From positions 1 through 32,762 of the forward strand of contig CAVSIB010000058.1 of the NCBI GenBank assembly GCA_963727835.1: a DNA stretch of 32,762 nt. The letters are read 5' to 3'. Every line of letters starts with the position of its first letter. Within the stretch, counting starts at the first letter, position 1. The notes beneath the pieces were generated by a model. That model was not told the DNA's origin. It worked only from the letters and a program-made list of their open reading frames with translations, and made no database searches. The stretch is from G026625185 sp963727835 (GTDB taxonomy: Bacteria > Desulfobacterota > WTBG01 > JAGOGO01). A program made the position numbers and the translations under genes. Positions 1 to 8,345 of this stretch are shown piece by piece.

Positions 1-53
1 AAAAACCACCTAAAAATATAAGCGATTTTTCTGAAAACGGGGAAAAATTAACA

Positions 54-1136
54 GTGAAGTTTTTATCATTTTTAATGAAAAAAAAATCTGGTGAAAAAAC
101 CCTTGATGAATATCTGCAACTAGCTAAAAATGAACCTGATAATATCGGGATTCATATGAAAATAGCTGACTTGTATTTAAAGAAAGGGAAAAAAGAGGAA
201 GCCGTAAAAGAATATCTTTATTCTGCTGAAACCTATGCCAAGGAAGAACTTTACCAATTGACAATGTCAATTTACAAGACAGTGCTTTCTCTTGACCCAA
301 CTTTGGTAAATGTCTATTTAACGCTTGCTGAACTCTATCAAAAGCTTGGTTTTAAAGGCGATGCGGCTGCTACCTATGAGAAATTGGCTCAGTATCTTCT
401 AACAACAGGAAAACCTTTTGAAGTCAGAAATATAATTGAAAGGATGATCAACCTTGACCCCTCGAATCGATTCTTTAGAGAAAAAGCGAATAAATTTCTT
501 GTGGCCTTAAAAAAGATTTCTCATAATAAACAAGATGGTGAAGAAGAATTAATCGAAGTTGGGGAAAATCAACCCGAGTATATAAAGATTGTCCCTCCTG
601 AAGAAGGGTTGAGGGAAAAAAATTATTATGATCTGGGATCTCAGTTAAACGATGGAGAGGAATTAATCATATCAACGGATAAAACGGAAACAGCCAAGGA
701 CGAGTCCTCAATGGAAGTGAACAAAGTCTTTGAAGGCATTATAAAAGATATTGCAGAAAAACCTAAGGAAGAAGCCTTTAGACTTCATTACGAACTTGGG
801 ATAGCATATCAACAAATGGAGAGGATTGATGAGGCAATCGAGGAATTTAAAAAAGCGTTAGATGATCAGGACGTTAAAAATGATTGTTTTCGGCGGTTAG
901 CTACCTGTTTTCGAGAAAAAGAGATGTATAAACATTCTATTAATGCGGCTAAAAGTGGCTTAAAAAGCCGGTTTGTTTCTCAAAGAGAGTTTTTAGAATT
1001 GAATTATGAGTTGGGTTTAACTTATGCGGAGATGAGGGAGTCAAAAAAAGCTCTTGAGGTATTTAAGGATATCCAAAAGGTTAATCCAAGTTACAAGGAC
1101 ACAGAAAAAATTTTAGAGAAATTATCGAAAGGATAA
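54..1136 (+). CDS. Tetratricopeptide-repeat (TPR) protein
   Basis: A 360-residue cytoplasmic protein with no signal peptide or membrane segment. Helical TPR-like pairs appear in two blocks, at about residues 16-140 (for example the stretch around VYLTLAELYQKLGFKGDAA) and about 245-345 (LHYELGIAYQQMERIDEAIE and NYELGLTYAEMRESKKALEV). An acidic linker at about 155-235 joins them. TPRs bind protein partners, so a scaffold or adaptor role is inferred; no enzymatic motif is visible. The GTG at 54 has a GGGGA-type ribosome site just upstream, but the frame stays open to the window edge, so the true start could lie outside; an ATG also occurs at 75. It ends 6 bases before the MglA-like GTPase gene, and that gene's ribosome site (AAAGGA) lies in its last codons, so the two are almost certainly co-transcribed. 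Confidence 0.85.
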   Translation: MKFLSFLMKKKSGEKTLDEYLQLAKNEPDNIGIHMKIADLYLKKGKKEEAVKEYLYSAETYAKEELYQLTMSIYKTVLSLDPTLVNVYLTLAELYQKLGFKGDAAATYEKLAQYLLTTGKPFEVRNIIERMINLDPSNRFFREKANKFLVALKKISHNKQDGEEELIEVGENQPEYIKIVPPEEGLREKNYYDLGSQLNDGEELIISTDKTETAKDESSMEVNKVFEGIIKDIAEKPKEEAFRLHYELGIAYQQMERIDEAIEEFKKALDDQDVKNDCFRRLATCFREKEMYKHSINAAKSGLKSRFVSQREFLELNYELGLTYAEMRESKKALEVFKDIQKVNPSYKDTEKILEKLSKG

Positions 1137-1142
1137 AAACTA

Positions 1143-2567
1143 ATGGTTGTGTTTAATCCATCGAAAAGGGAAATCGGAGCTAAGATAGTTTATTATGGTC
1201 CCGCTGCTGGTGGTAAAACTACTAACCTTCATTTTATCCATAACCGGCTAAATCCGAAACAGAGAGGTGATCTTATTTCTTTGGCCACAAAAGACGATAG
1301 AACACTTTTTTTTGATTTTCTTCCTTTGGACCTTGGGTCGGTAAAAGGCTTTAATGTTCGATTTCACCTCTATACAGTTCCTGGCCAAGTTTACTATGTT
1401 TCAACTCGGAGAGCAGTTTTAACCGGGGTTGATGGAGTTGTCTTCGTGGCCGATTCACAAGAAGAAAAATTGGCGGAGAACATTGAAAGTTTAGAAGACT
1501 TGGAAAAAAATCTTCTTTATTACGGGAAGAAGATTGATGAGATTCCGATGATTCTCCAATACAACAAGAGAGATTTAAAAAAAATTTTCAGTATTCAAAC
1601 TTTAAACGAAAAACTAAACCGACGCAACCTTTCTGTGATTGAATCAGTAGGCTTAAGCGGAAAAGGGGTGATGGAAACCCTTACCGATATAAGTAAAGCA
1701 GTTTTAAAAAGCTTAGAGGATTCTTCCCAAAAACCAAAGGTAAAGCCATCAAACCGTTTAATACCTTTAACTCCGGGTGCCACTAACACCCTACCTCCTT
1801 TACCAAAGAGTGATGTAGAATCCCTTATTGAATTGGAGTCTGAGGAAAAGGTTTTTGACATTGAAAGACTGCGAACTGAAAGGCGTGCGACCATCGATAG
1901 ATTATTAAAACAAAATGAGCAACCAAAAGCTCAATCAAAGCCCGTAGATTTAAAAATAACAAAAGACGGAAAAAAGTTTGACAGTGAAAATGTCCTTGGC
2001 ATCGGGGAAACCGAGACAATTGATCAAGAGTTTACTGAGGAAGATTTTGGAAATGAACTTGATATATTGAAAGAAGGATTCGAGTTTAATGCCATAACGG
2101 ATGACATACCGATTTCAACCGAACCATATGTAACACGGGACGAAGCCAAAGAAGAATTTGCAAATGATATTGATTTACTGGAGTCCAAGAAAGAAGACAA
2201 AGGAATATCATTAGAACCGCAAGAAATTACTGATTTTGACGTTGAAGAAAATAAAACGGACATTGAAGAAATACCACTAGATCTCGAAGAGTTTCCGGAA
2301 TGGATTGAGCTTGAAACGGATGAAGCTGCGGTAACATCTCAAGGTGATAAAGAGTTTAGAGATGAGGCGCAATCCTTCCAAAGGGAAGAGTTAACCAATA
2401 ACGGCCGCAAAGCCTCATCAACAAAGGATAGAATTGAAATTATTAGCTGTGGTGCTCCGGAGAAAATTTTACCCGCTTCAATAAAATTACCTTTAACACT
2501 GCAATTGGGCAATTTTCATAAAAAAGCAAAACTTACTATTACGATACATTTAGAAGAGCTAATTTGA
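1143..2567 (+). CDS. MglA-like small Ras-family GTPase with long acidic C-terminal tail
   Basis: Residues 1-195 form a bacterial MglA-type GTPase domain: P-loop GPAAGGKT at 19-26, switch II region TVPGQV (PGQ in place of DxxG, as is usual in MglA), and the guanine-specificity motif NKRD. In the family such proteins set cell polarity or control type IV pili, gliding or secretion; which one applies here is not shown. About 280 residues follow that MglA itself lacks: a low-complexity stretch rich in Glu and Asp, ending in a hydrophobic, beta-like patch (ILPASIKLPLTLQL...AKLTITIHLEEL) that may be a docking segment. It lies between a TPR gene and a membrane TPR gene, and I see no roadblock-type (MglB) partner in the window. 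MglA family membership is firm; the tail function is unknown. Confidence 0.9.
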   Translation: MVVFNPSKREIGAKIVYYGPAAGGKTTNLHFIHNRLNPKQRGDLISLATKDDRTLFFDFLPLDLGSVKGFNVRFHLYTVPGQVYYVSTRRAVLTGVDGVVFVADSQEEKLAENIESLEDLEKNLLYYGKKIDEIPMILQYNKRDLKKIFSIQTLNEKLNRRNLSVIESVGLSGKGVMETLTDISKAVLKSLEDSSQKPKVKPSNRLIPLTPGATNTLPPLPKSDVESLIELESEEKVFDIERLRTERRATIDRLLKQNEQPKAQSKPVDLKITKDGKKFDSENVLGIGETETIDQEFTEEDFGNELDILKEGFEFNAITDDIPISTEPYVTRDEAKEEFANDIDLLESKKEDKGISLEPQEITDFDVEENKTDIEEIPLDLEEFPEWIELETDEAAVTSQGDKEFRDEAQSFQREELTNNGRKASSTKDRIEIISCGAPEKILPASIKLPLTLQLGNFHKKAKLTITIHLEELI

Positions 2568-2577
2568 TGAACCACCT

Positions 2578-2593
2578 CTCCCGACAACGGGAG
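2578..2593 (+). promoter_or_regulatory. Stem-loop covering the ribosome-binding site of the membrane TPR gene
   Basis: CTCCCG and CGGGAG form a perfect 6-bp GC-rich stem closed by the tetraloop ACAA. The right arm is the only Shine-Dalgarno-like sequence (GGGAG) before the next gene (starts at 2598 or 2604). No T-tract follows, so it is not a terminator. It could lower translation of the downstream gene unless opened by ribosomes finishing the GTPase gene (stop at 2567). The structure is read directly; the regulatory effect is inferred. Confidence 0.45.
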
Positions 2594-2597
2594 TGAT

Positions 2598-4733
2598 TTG
2601 ACTATGCATAAAAGGTTGGTCGTTTTGAAGAGGCCTTTTTACTTTTCTCTATTTTTTTTACTTTCCTTCTTTTCCTTTTTACCTTTTTTTGCGTATTCTC
2701 AGCAAAATATTTTATCTTTTCAGAGAGGGGAAGACGTTTTTGCAAAACAAGAGGAAACTGTTCTGCCTTCAGAAACAATAATACCGAAGAACCTCGAAGA
2801 AGAATTTTCCCTTCCTTTTCCTCAATATCCTTTTTTATCTAATTTCAAAAAAACAATTGTCCTTGGACACATAAAATTGGATGACACAACTTTGAACTCA
2901 ATTCATGAGTACCAGTTGAATAATGGGATAAAAAATTTTACAACCGTTGCGAGTTTTTTGGTTAATGAGTCTCAGAAATCGATTCGACGCGGTGAAGCTT
3001 CTGAGGCTATTCGCCTTGCCAAAGCAGCAAAAAACATGGCCCCTGATTTCCCCCAACCTTCCTGGGCGTTAGCTCAGGCCTATGGAGCAGAAAATAGGTT
3101 TAATTTTTTTTGGGTTATGGGAGAATATTTAGAAGCTGATCTGATCGCTTTAAAAAATTTTAAAACCTTAATCCTGATTGCATGCAATTCCTATTTTCTT
3201 TTTTTCTTTGCTTTCTTCCTTACTATTATTGCCTTTTCTTTTGTCCTCCTTATCAAATATTTTAATTTATTAGCAAAAGATAGCGGTGATTTTTTTTCCA
3301 AAAAGACCGATGCGTTACCGGGATATGTATGGTCGTTTATTATTGTTTCTCTTCCAGTTATTTTGGGCATCGGTCCTGTTTTAATTTCTTGCTATTGGTT
3401 GGTTATTCTGGCGCTATATGCAAGCAGAAAAGAAATACAAGCTATCTTTATTATAGCCTTGCTTTTGGTTTTATCCCCTTTGGTTTTTGAAACTGCTGCC
3501 TCGATGGTTCTCAGCAACCAAGATGGGTTATTGGATTCGCTTTACAACGCTAATTATGAAGATTGGTCACAAGAAACAGAAAAAAAACTGGAGACCTATC
3601 TAAAAACACATCCGCGTGATTTGGAAGTTGTTTTTACGTTAGGGTTAATTAAAAAAAGATGGGGAAGCTTGGAAGAAGCGAAAAGATATTACACGACATT
3701 ATTGGAAAGTAATCCGTCCTCGGGAGTAGCAATTAATAATCTGTCGAATGTTTTCTTTGCACAAGGAAGATTGGAACAGTCCGAAGCCGCCTATAAAAGG
3801 GCTATCATTATAACTAATAACAAAGCTTCTTTTCATTATAATCTTTATCGAGCATATCTTGAGCTTTATAAGTTTTTAGAAGCGCGAAAAAGAGAAGAAC
3901 TCGCTATTGCCCGAAGGCTTGATCCTCAGCTGATTGATTATCATTTAAAAAAAATTTATACTCCTGCTACTTATAATCGCATTGTAATTGACGAGGCTAT
4001 GACTTTCAAAGAATTTTGGAATCGAGCATTCCAGGATTCGGAAGAAAAGAAGATGGTGGTTTATTCTTTATGGACGCTTTTTTTCAAAGGAATACCTTAT
4101 TCCTATGGAATTTTTTTCTTTATTTTGCTTTCGTTATTCATATTTATTCTTTTTTTTAATCAGGAAGTTGGAAAAAATTTATCAACTCGGTGTTATCACT
4201 GTGGAACACCAATGAAAAGAAGAAGGCTTTTGAGTAAGGAAGACAAAGTTTTTGAATTCTGTTCTCATTGTGTCGGCATTTATATTCAACGGGTTAAATG
4301 TGATATAAATTTTAAAGATAGAAGGATTGAGGAAGTGGAAAAACATCAAAAGCGTCAAACGTCAGTGTGGAGATTTTTAACGTTTGGGCTTCCGGGAAGT
4401 GGCCAGTTGTGGTTAGGCTTTACCGGTACAGGAATATTGTATGTTTTTATTTTCTTTTGTTTTATTATAAAAATCTTTTTTTGGAATGGTTTCGTGAAAG
4501 ATCCTTTCTTGTTGAATTATTCAGGCTCTTTTTTAAAAATTGTTTTTTTTGTTTTTTTATTTATTTTATTTTATTTCTTTGTAAAAAATAAAAGTTATCG
4601 AAAAAAAGAGCTTGCCAACAAAAACTTTATGCAAATTATGGAAGATTTTCGGATGAGAAGTCAAAAACAAAAAGATCAAACTGAAGATCAGGAAACGCGC
4701 AATAACATTAAAAAGGAAACCCCATGGCCTTAA
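2598..4733 (+). CDS. Multi-pass membrane protein with TPRs and a zinc ribbon
   Basis: A 711-residue protein, 709 if the ATG at 2604 is used; that spacing from GGGAG looks better than for the TTG at 2598. Order of parts: signal or anchor helix at about 13-33; a soluble part with a TPR-like helix pair at about 125-165; four hydrophobic helices at about 190-305; three TPR-like units at about 330-450; a helix at about 500-522; a zinc ribbon with CYHC and FCSHC pairs at about 528-565; and two C-terminal helices, the first carrying a TM2-like turn (FGLPGSGQLWLGF). It looks like an inner-membrane assembly or signalling platform. Its 3' end overlaps the PATAN gene by 10 bases, so the two are translationally coupled. 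I do not recognise a named family for the whole architecture. Confidence 0.8.
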   Translation: MTMHKRLVVLKRPFYFSLFFLLSFFSFLPFFAYSQQNILSFQRGEDVFAKQEETVLPSETIIPKNLEEEFSLPFPQYPFLSNFKKTIVLGHIKLDDTTLNSIHEYQLNNGIKNFTTVASFLVNESQKSIRRGEASEAIRLAKAAKNMAPDFPQPSWALAQAYGAENRFNFFWVMGEYLEADLIALKNFKTLILIACNSYFLFFFAFFLTIIAFSFVLLIKYFNLLAKDSGDFFSKKTDALPGYVWSFIIVSLPVILGIGPVLISCYWLVILALYASRKEIQAIFIIALLLVLSPLVFETAASMVLSNQDGLLDSLYNANYEDWSQETEKKLETYLKTHPRDLEVVFTLGLIKKRWGSLEEAKRYYTTLLESNPSSGVAINNLSNVFFAQGRLEQSEAAYKRAIIITNNKASFHYNLYRAYLELYKFLEARKREELAIARRLDPQLIDYHLKKIYTPATYNRIVIDEAMTFKEFWNRAFQDSEEKKMVVYSLWTLFFKGIPYSYGIFFFILLSLFIFILFFNQEVGKNLSTRCYHCGTPMKRRRLLSKEDKVFEFCSHCVGIYIQRVKCDINFKDRRIEEVEKHQKRQTSVWRFLTFGLPGSGQLWLGFTGTGILYVFIFFCFIIKIFFWNGFVKDPFLLNYSGSFLKIVFFVFLFILFYFFVKNKSYRKKELANKNFMQIMEDFRMRSQKQKDQTEDQETRNNIKKETPWP

Positions 4734-5548
4734 GAGGTAAAATTGATGACTTCGGCATAGTGGAGATTTTTCAGCTGATCAGTCAACAACAAAGGTCGGG
4801 TGTGTTAACGATTCAGAGCAGCGGAAAAAAGGTCGACGTTATTTTTGCAAATGGCATGATCTCCAAAGCATGTCATTTTGATTTATCACTGAAAAGGGAT
4901 CCCTTTGGGGATTCAGTGGTCAAGGCTCGGTTAGTTACTGAAGAAGAGTTGCAAAGGGCCATGGCAAAACATAATGAAAGTTTAAAAAACTTGGAAGAAG
5001 TGTTCTTGGACATGAATCTGTTGAGTGTAGGTCAAATACAAAAGATAAATGACTGTTTATTAGTAGAGACACTATATGATGTTCTCCAATGGAAATCGGG
5101 AGATTATGAATTTAGTCTTAAAGAAATTGAACATGACAAGAGATTTAGTACTATAAACACTACTGAGCATATCATTCTTGATCTTCTCCGAATGATGGAT
5201 GAAGAACCTGCTCTTTACCAAAAAATACCCCGTTTTGATATTGTCTTTCAAAAAAATCCCCTGGATGAAAAAACTTTGGCAGGTATTGATGAGCTAAGTA
5301 TTGATGAAAAAACTATTTATCGTTTAGTTGATGGTATAAAAACTACTCAAGATATTATTTGCCAAAGTTTATTGGGGAGATACAATACATTAAAAGCATT
5401 GCACAGCCTCTTAGAGGGGAATTTTATCAAAAAAATTGCGGCCAAAAAAAGCGTCTTCTTTAAAACCTCCAATAAAAAAATATTACTGGGAGTACGTTTC
5501 CTATGGAATTTTTCCTATAATTATTGTCTTGTTTCTATTAGGCCTTAG
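4724..5548 (+). CDS. PATAN-domain (DUF4388) protein, N-terminal part; frameshifted near its C-terminus
   Basis: It opens MALRGKIDDFGIVEIFQLIS and continues with a pattern typical of the PATAN/DUF4388 domain (residues 1-100, including SGVLTIQ and VIFANGMI). PATAN domains are found in two-component and MglA-linked polarity proteins of deltaproteobacteria and cyanobacteria. Residues about 105-240 form a helical region of the kind that follows DUF4388. ATG 4724 lies inside the last codons of the upstream gene, with AAGGA before it. The last 22 residues printed by this frame (after TSNKK) are not authentic: the real C-terminus lies in the +1 frame from the A7 run at 5474-5480 onward (see the next entry). 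The intact product would be about 358 residues. Confidence 0.8.
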   Translation: MALRGKIDDFGIVEIFQLISQQQRSGVLTIQSSGKKVDVIFANGMISKACHFDLSLKRDPFGDSVVKARLVTEEELQRAMAKHNESLKNLEEVFLDMNLLSVGQIQKINDCLLVETLYDVLQWKSGDYEFSLKEIEHDKRFSTINTTEHIILDLLRMMDEEPALYQKIPRFDIVFQKNPLDEKTLAGIDELSIDEKTIYRLVDGIKTTQDIICQSLLGRYNTLKALHSLLEGNFIKKIAAKKSVFFKTSNKKILLGVRFLWNFSYNYCLVSIRP

Positions 5549-5801
5549 ATTACTCTGGTCTCCTTCTTTAAGCGATGATATCGCTTCATATCAACAGGTT
5601 ATTGCCAAAACTCAATCCCAAAAGATTAAAAACGCATTGAATGTTTATTTTTTAAAAAGTGGTAACTACCCTGCCAGCTTAGACGATTTAGTACACGCTA
5701 GCCTAATCAAAAAAGACGACCTTACGTATCCAGGGGGAGTTAAATATGCTTATCATCTCCAACCAGATGGTAGCTATCGTTTGGAAAATGCTCCTTTGTG
5801 A
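5436..5801 (+). pseudogene. C-terminal part of the PATAN gene: membrane helix plus pseudopilin-like domain
   Basis: This frame overlaps and continues the PATAN gene. Only the part after about 5480 is the natural continuation: YYWEYVSYG, then a single transmembrane helix (FPIIIVLFLLGLRLLW), then a periplasmic domain with LNVYFLKSGNYPASLDDLV and YPGGVKYAYHLQPDG. That pattern matches the globular part of type II pseudopilins and competence pilins (a helix, then YxxxxGxYP). One base too many in the A7 run at 5474-5480 throws the ribosome out of frame. It could be a mutation, a phase-variable or slippage site, or a base-calling error. The 121-residue reading from 5436 has no ribosome site, so independent translation is unlikely. 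Confidence 0.65.
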
Positions 5802-6101
5802 AAATTATTTTATCAATAGACCATAAGGCGAGGTTTCTGGCGTTCAGGCTTTGAGTTCACCCAAAGGCGACACAATTTTACTCCCGTATTTTTCAAGCAA
5901 CTACGTAAATCATATTTTGATAATTTTAAGAAAAACTTTAATGGTAATTATCATTGGGTTCTTCCTGACCATGGTAGTATCTGCTCTTTGATACGCACTT
6001 GTTTATTGTGTTAAATAATTTCTTTTGTCACTTTGTGAGGGAGACGGGGGGGGTGTACATTAAGCTTTTTGGAACAAGAACCAGATTAAAAAATTAAAAA
6101 A
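5802..6101 (+). other. Non-coding gap with a short membrane-helix ORF (5851-5991)
   Basis: About 300 bases without an intact gene. A TTG-initiated frame at 5851-5991 (46 residues) ends in a convincing hydrophobic helix (LMVIIIGFFLTMVVSAL), and a protein-like reading also exists in another frame just upstream, so this may be the stub of a decayed membrane-protein gene. It has no good ribosome site. A G8 tract lies at about 6045-6052, unusual for this AT-rich background. I cannot assign a family. Confidence 0.3.
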
Positions 6102-6584
6102 ATGGAAATTATTTCTCAAAGAAAACTCATTAAAGACTTTTCAATTCTGCCTCGTAAAAATATGGGGCAGAATTTTATTGTTCAGGAAGAAATTTTCAAT
6201 CGCATTGTTGAATGTTGCGGTTTTACTAAGGATGATATCGTCGTTGAAATCGGTGCGGGGCTGGGTGGTTTAACGTGCCGTTTGGCTGAGCAGGTAAAAA
6301 GGGTATTCGCGATTGAAAAAGACGGAAAATTAGCGAACCTCTTACGAACAAAAATTATACGAAAGAGTAATGTCAGAATAATCCATCAGGACGCCCTGCG
6401 TTTCGATTACCAAAAAGTTGCAAACGAGGCAGGCCAAGCTTTTAAACGTGGTGGGAAATTTGCCTTTTTATATTGCGTCTCTTTTAACAATAGAGCTTTT
6501 AAAAAAAGGAAATTATATTTCACGAATGGTACTCATGTATCAAAAAGAAGTTGCCGAGAGGATAACTGCCCAACCAGGAAATAA
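6102..6584 (+). pseudogene. rsmA: rsmA (ksgA) 16S rRNA dimethyladenosine transferase, 5' part
   Basis: RsmA dimethylates two adjacent adenosines in the 3' end of 16S rRNA using S-adenosylmethionine. The N-terminal half is clear: KNMGQNFIVQ (family usually GQNFL), motif I VVEIGAGLGGLTCRLAE binding SAM, the acidic residue after beta-2 in VFAIEKD, and HQDALRFDY. After about codon 108 (near 6425) this frame stops matching; it reads FKRGGKFAFLYC where the family has a VxGNLPY motif, and that motif lies in the +1 frame. So one extra base separates the two halves. There is no long homopolymer at the break, which argues mildly for a real mutation. The ribosome site before the ATG is weak. Confidence 0.85.
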
Positions 6585-6960
6585 AAATTACGGTTTTTTA
6601 ACTTTAATGGCAAATCTTTATGCGGATTCGGTGGTGGTGCTTTCAGTGGGAAAAGAAGCGTTTTATCCTCGTCCAAAGGTAGATTCAAAAGTAATAAAAT
6701 TTAACCTCCTGCCATTTCCCCGTGAACCCCTCGAAGATGAAAAATTTTTTGCAGTTTTCGTTAAAACATTGTTTTCTCAAAGAAGAAAAACCTTAAAAAA
6801 TGCGATGAAAGCAACCGGGACTTTTCCGCCTGAATTTATCGAAAGGCTTTTCACGGAAGGCACGATTGATCCTAAAAAAAGGCCGGAGACCCTCACGTTA
6901 AAAGAATTTGTTTTTCTGAGTAACCAATTATTTTTATGCTTAAAAATGATGAATACCTGA
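6418..6960 (+). pseudogene. rsmA: rsmA 3' part: catalytic NLPF motif and C-terminal domain
   Basis: From about 6435 this frame carries the catalytic motif IV as VVGNLPFYIASLL (NLPY/NLPF in the family). It continues with YQKEVAERITAQPGNKNYG, FYPRPKVDSKVI and the helical C-terminal domain LFSQRRKTLKNAM, all hallmarks of RsmA. Joined to the 5' part, the protein would be about 285 residues, the usual size. The ATG at 6418 lacks a ribosome site and would yield a protein without the SAM-binding loop, so it should not be read as a separate functional gene. RsmA is dispensable in many bacteria, and its loss gives kasugamycin resistance (established knowledge). Confidence 0.85.
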
Positions 6961-7046
6961 CCATACCTTTAATCTATCTTGTTTTGCCGGGCAAAAGGAC
7001 ACAACTTTTATTTTTTATGAAAACATCATAATTTAAGTAGGTTAAT

Positions 7047-7069
7047 AAAATAAGTTGACTTATTTTTTT
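7047..7069 (+). terminator. Probable intrinsic terminator after rsmA
   Basis: AAAATAAG and CTTATTTT form an 8-bp AT-rich stem around the loop TTGA, directly followed by three more T residues. It lies between the rsmA remnant and the FHA-cyclase gene, where a transcription stop is expected. The stem is weak because it is AT-rich. Confidence 0.45.
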
Positions 7070-7118
7070 AAATTTATTATGAACCTTATGAATTTTTAAA
7101 AAGTTAGCATATTTTTCT

Positions 7119-8072
7119 ATGCAAGCATTTTTGAATTTTGAGTTTCCATCCGAAAAACAAAAACTATCTTTAGGGCCTCTAACCACCATCGGAAGGAGCA
7201 AAACTAATGATTTGGTTCTTCCTGACCCCAAAGTTTCCAGAAATCATTCATTGTTGCGTTGTCTTGGTGAAGATAAATACTATCTTGTTGATATGGGAAG
7301 CGCCAATGGGACCTACCTCAATGGAAAGAGAGTAATTGTTCCGATCCTCCTTAAATCGGGTGATGTTATTCAAATTGGTTCGAATTTTTTAATTTTCCAG
7401 GTCGAAAAAACTGATCAAGAAATTCCATCAGATTTTATTGTTAATGAAGCTGCTGACTCAGAAACTGCGATTACCTATGCTGTCCCGTTAATCCAGGAAG
7501 TAACGGTACTGGTGGCGGATATTCGTGATTACACCTCAATCTCCGAGCAATTACCCATAGATCTTTTGGCTAAATTAATAGGTGAATGGTTTCGATCGGT
7601 TAATGATGTTATTGAAAGGAATGGGGGTGGAGTTGATAAGTTTATTGGGGATGCCGTTATGGCATGTTGGTTAATTAATGAAAAAAATCCGGGAAAAGAT
7701 GTTAGAAATACTTTGAAGGCAGCGTATGAACTTCATGTTGTAACCGAGTTAATAAACCAATCTTACCCTCAACTGCAAAAACCATTGCAGATAGGAGTCG
7801 GGATTAATACTGGAGAAGCAATGGTGGGAGACATGGGTTCCGGCCGTCTGCAAGATTATACTGTTTTAGGTGATTCAGTAAATCTTGCCTTCCGTTTAGA
7901 GAAGGCTTCCAAAGAGTTAAAAACTGATCTTGTGATTAGTTCAAATTCTTTTTGCTATCTTCCTCGACATTTTTGGGACAACCATTTAAGCTCTATTTCC
8001 ATTAAGGGAAAGGATGAACCAGTCAGGGTATGTATGTTGAAATTTCCAGAATTATTGAAAGTTATTACATAA
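7119..8072 (+). CDS. FHA-domain class III adenylate/guanylate cyclase
   Basis: Residues about 1-95 are a forkhead-associated phosphothreonine-binding domain (TIGRSKTNDLVLPDPKVSRN, then GSANGTYLNG). Residues about 120-310 are a class III nucleotide cyclase catalytic domain: VLVADIRDYTSISEQ with the first metal-binding Asp, GGVDKFIGDAVMACW with the second, and YTVLGDSVNLAFRLE with the conserved Asn. The domain looks catalytically complete. FHA-cyclase fusions make cAMP (less often cGMP) under control of Ser/Thr phosphorylation; the substrate cannot be fixed by eye. It is cytoplasmic, with no membrane segment. It stands alone between rsmA and mutS2. A gene for a cyclic-nucleotide-binding protein 13 kb downstream is broken. 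Confidence 0.9.
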   Translation: MQAFLNFEFPSEKQKLSLGPLTTIGRSKTNDLVLPDPKVSRNHSLLRCLGEDKYYLVDMGSANGTYLNGKRVIVPILLKSGDVIQIGSNFLIFQVEKTDQEIPSDFIVNEAADSETAITYAVPLIQEVTVLVADIRDYTSISEQLPIDLLAKLIGEWFRSVNDVIERNGGGVDKFIGDAVMACWLINEKNPGKDVRNTLKAAYELHVVTELINQSYPQLQKPLQIGVGINTGEAMVGDMGSGRLQDYTVLGDSVNLAFRLEKASKELKTDLVISSNSFCYLPRHFWDNHLSSISIKGKDEPVRVCMLKFPELLKVIT

Positions 8073-8345
8073 CCTACCCAAAAAAAATTAAAATGGATAA
8101 GGGGGGAAAGATTGGATTCACGATTCAGGATGCTTCGACTTTACACGAGTCGAAAAAACATATTCATAAGCTTATTTTTTCCAAGGTCCAAAAAAAGTTC
8201 GCAAATAACAAAAAAGCTATTCCCTTTCAAGAATCCTTGATTGATTAGGTGATCCCTTTTGATGAGAAAGAACACCAATGATTTTTAATCAGATAGTTTT
8301 TGCTTTCAAAAGTGGGATTAAAGACGGGTACGGAAAACCATTTCC

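Noticed and set aside
8134..8154. TTCGACT/AGTCGAA 7-bp inverted repeat as a terminator of the cyclase gene
   Set aside because: It is followed by A residues on the plus strand rather than T residues, and no minus-strand gene ends there.
8093..8248. A 51-codon frame starting MDKGGKIGFTIQDASTLHES after the cyclase gene
   Set aside because: No ribosome site, no recognisable domain, and low-complexity lysine content as expected from AT-rich non-coding sequence.
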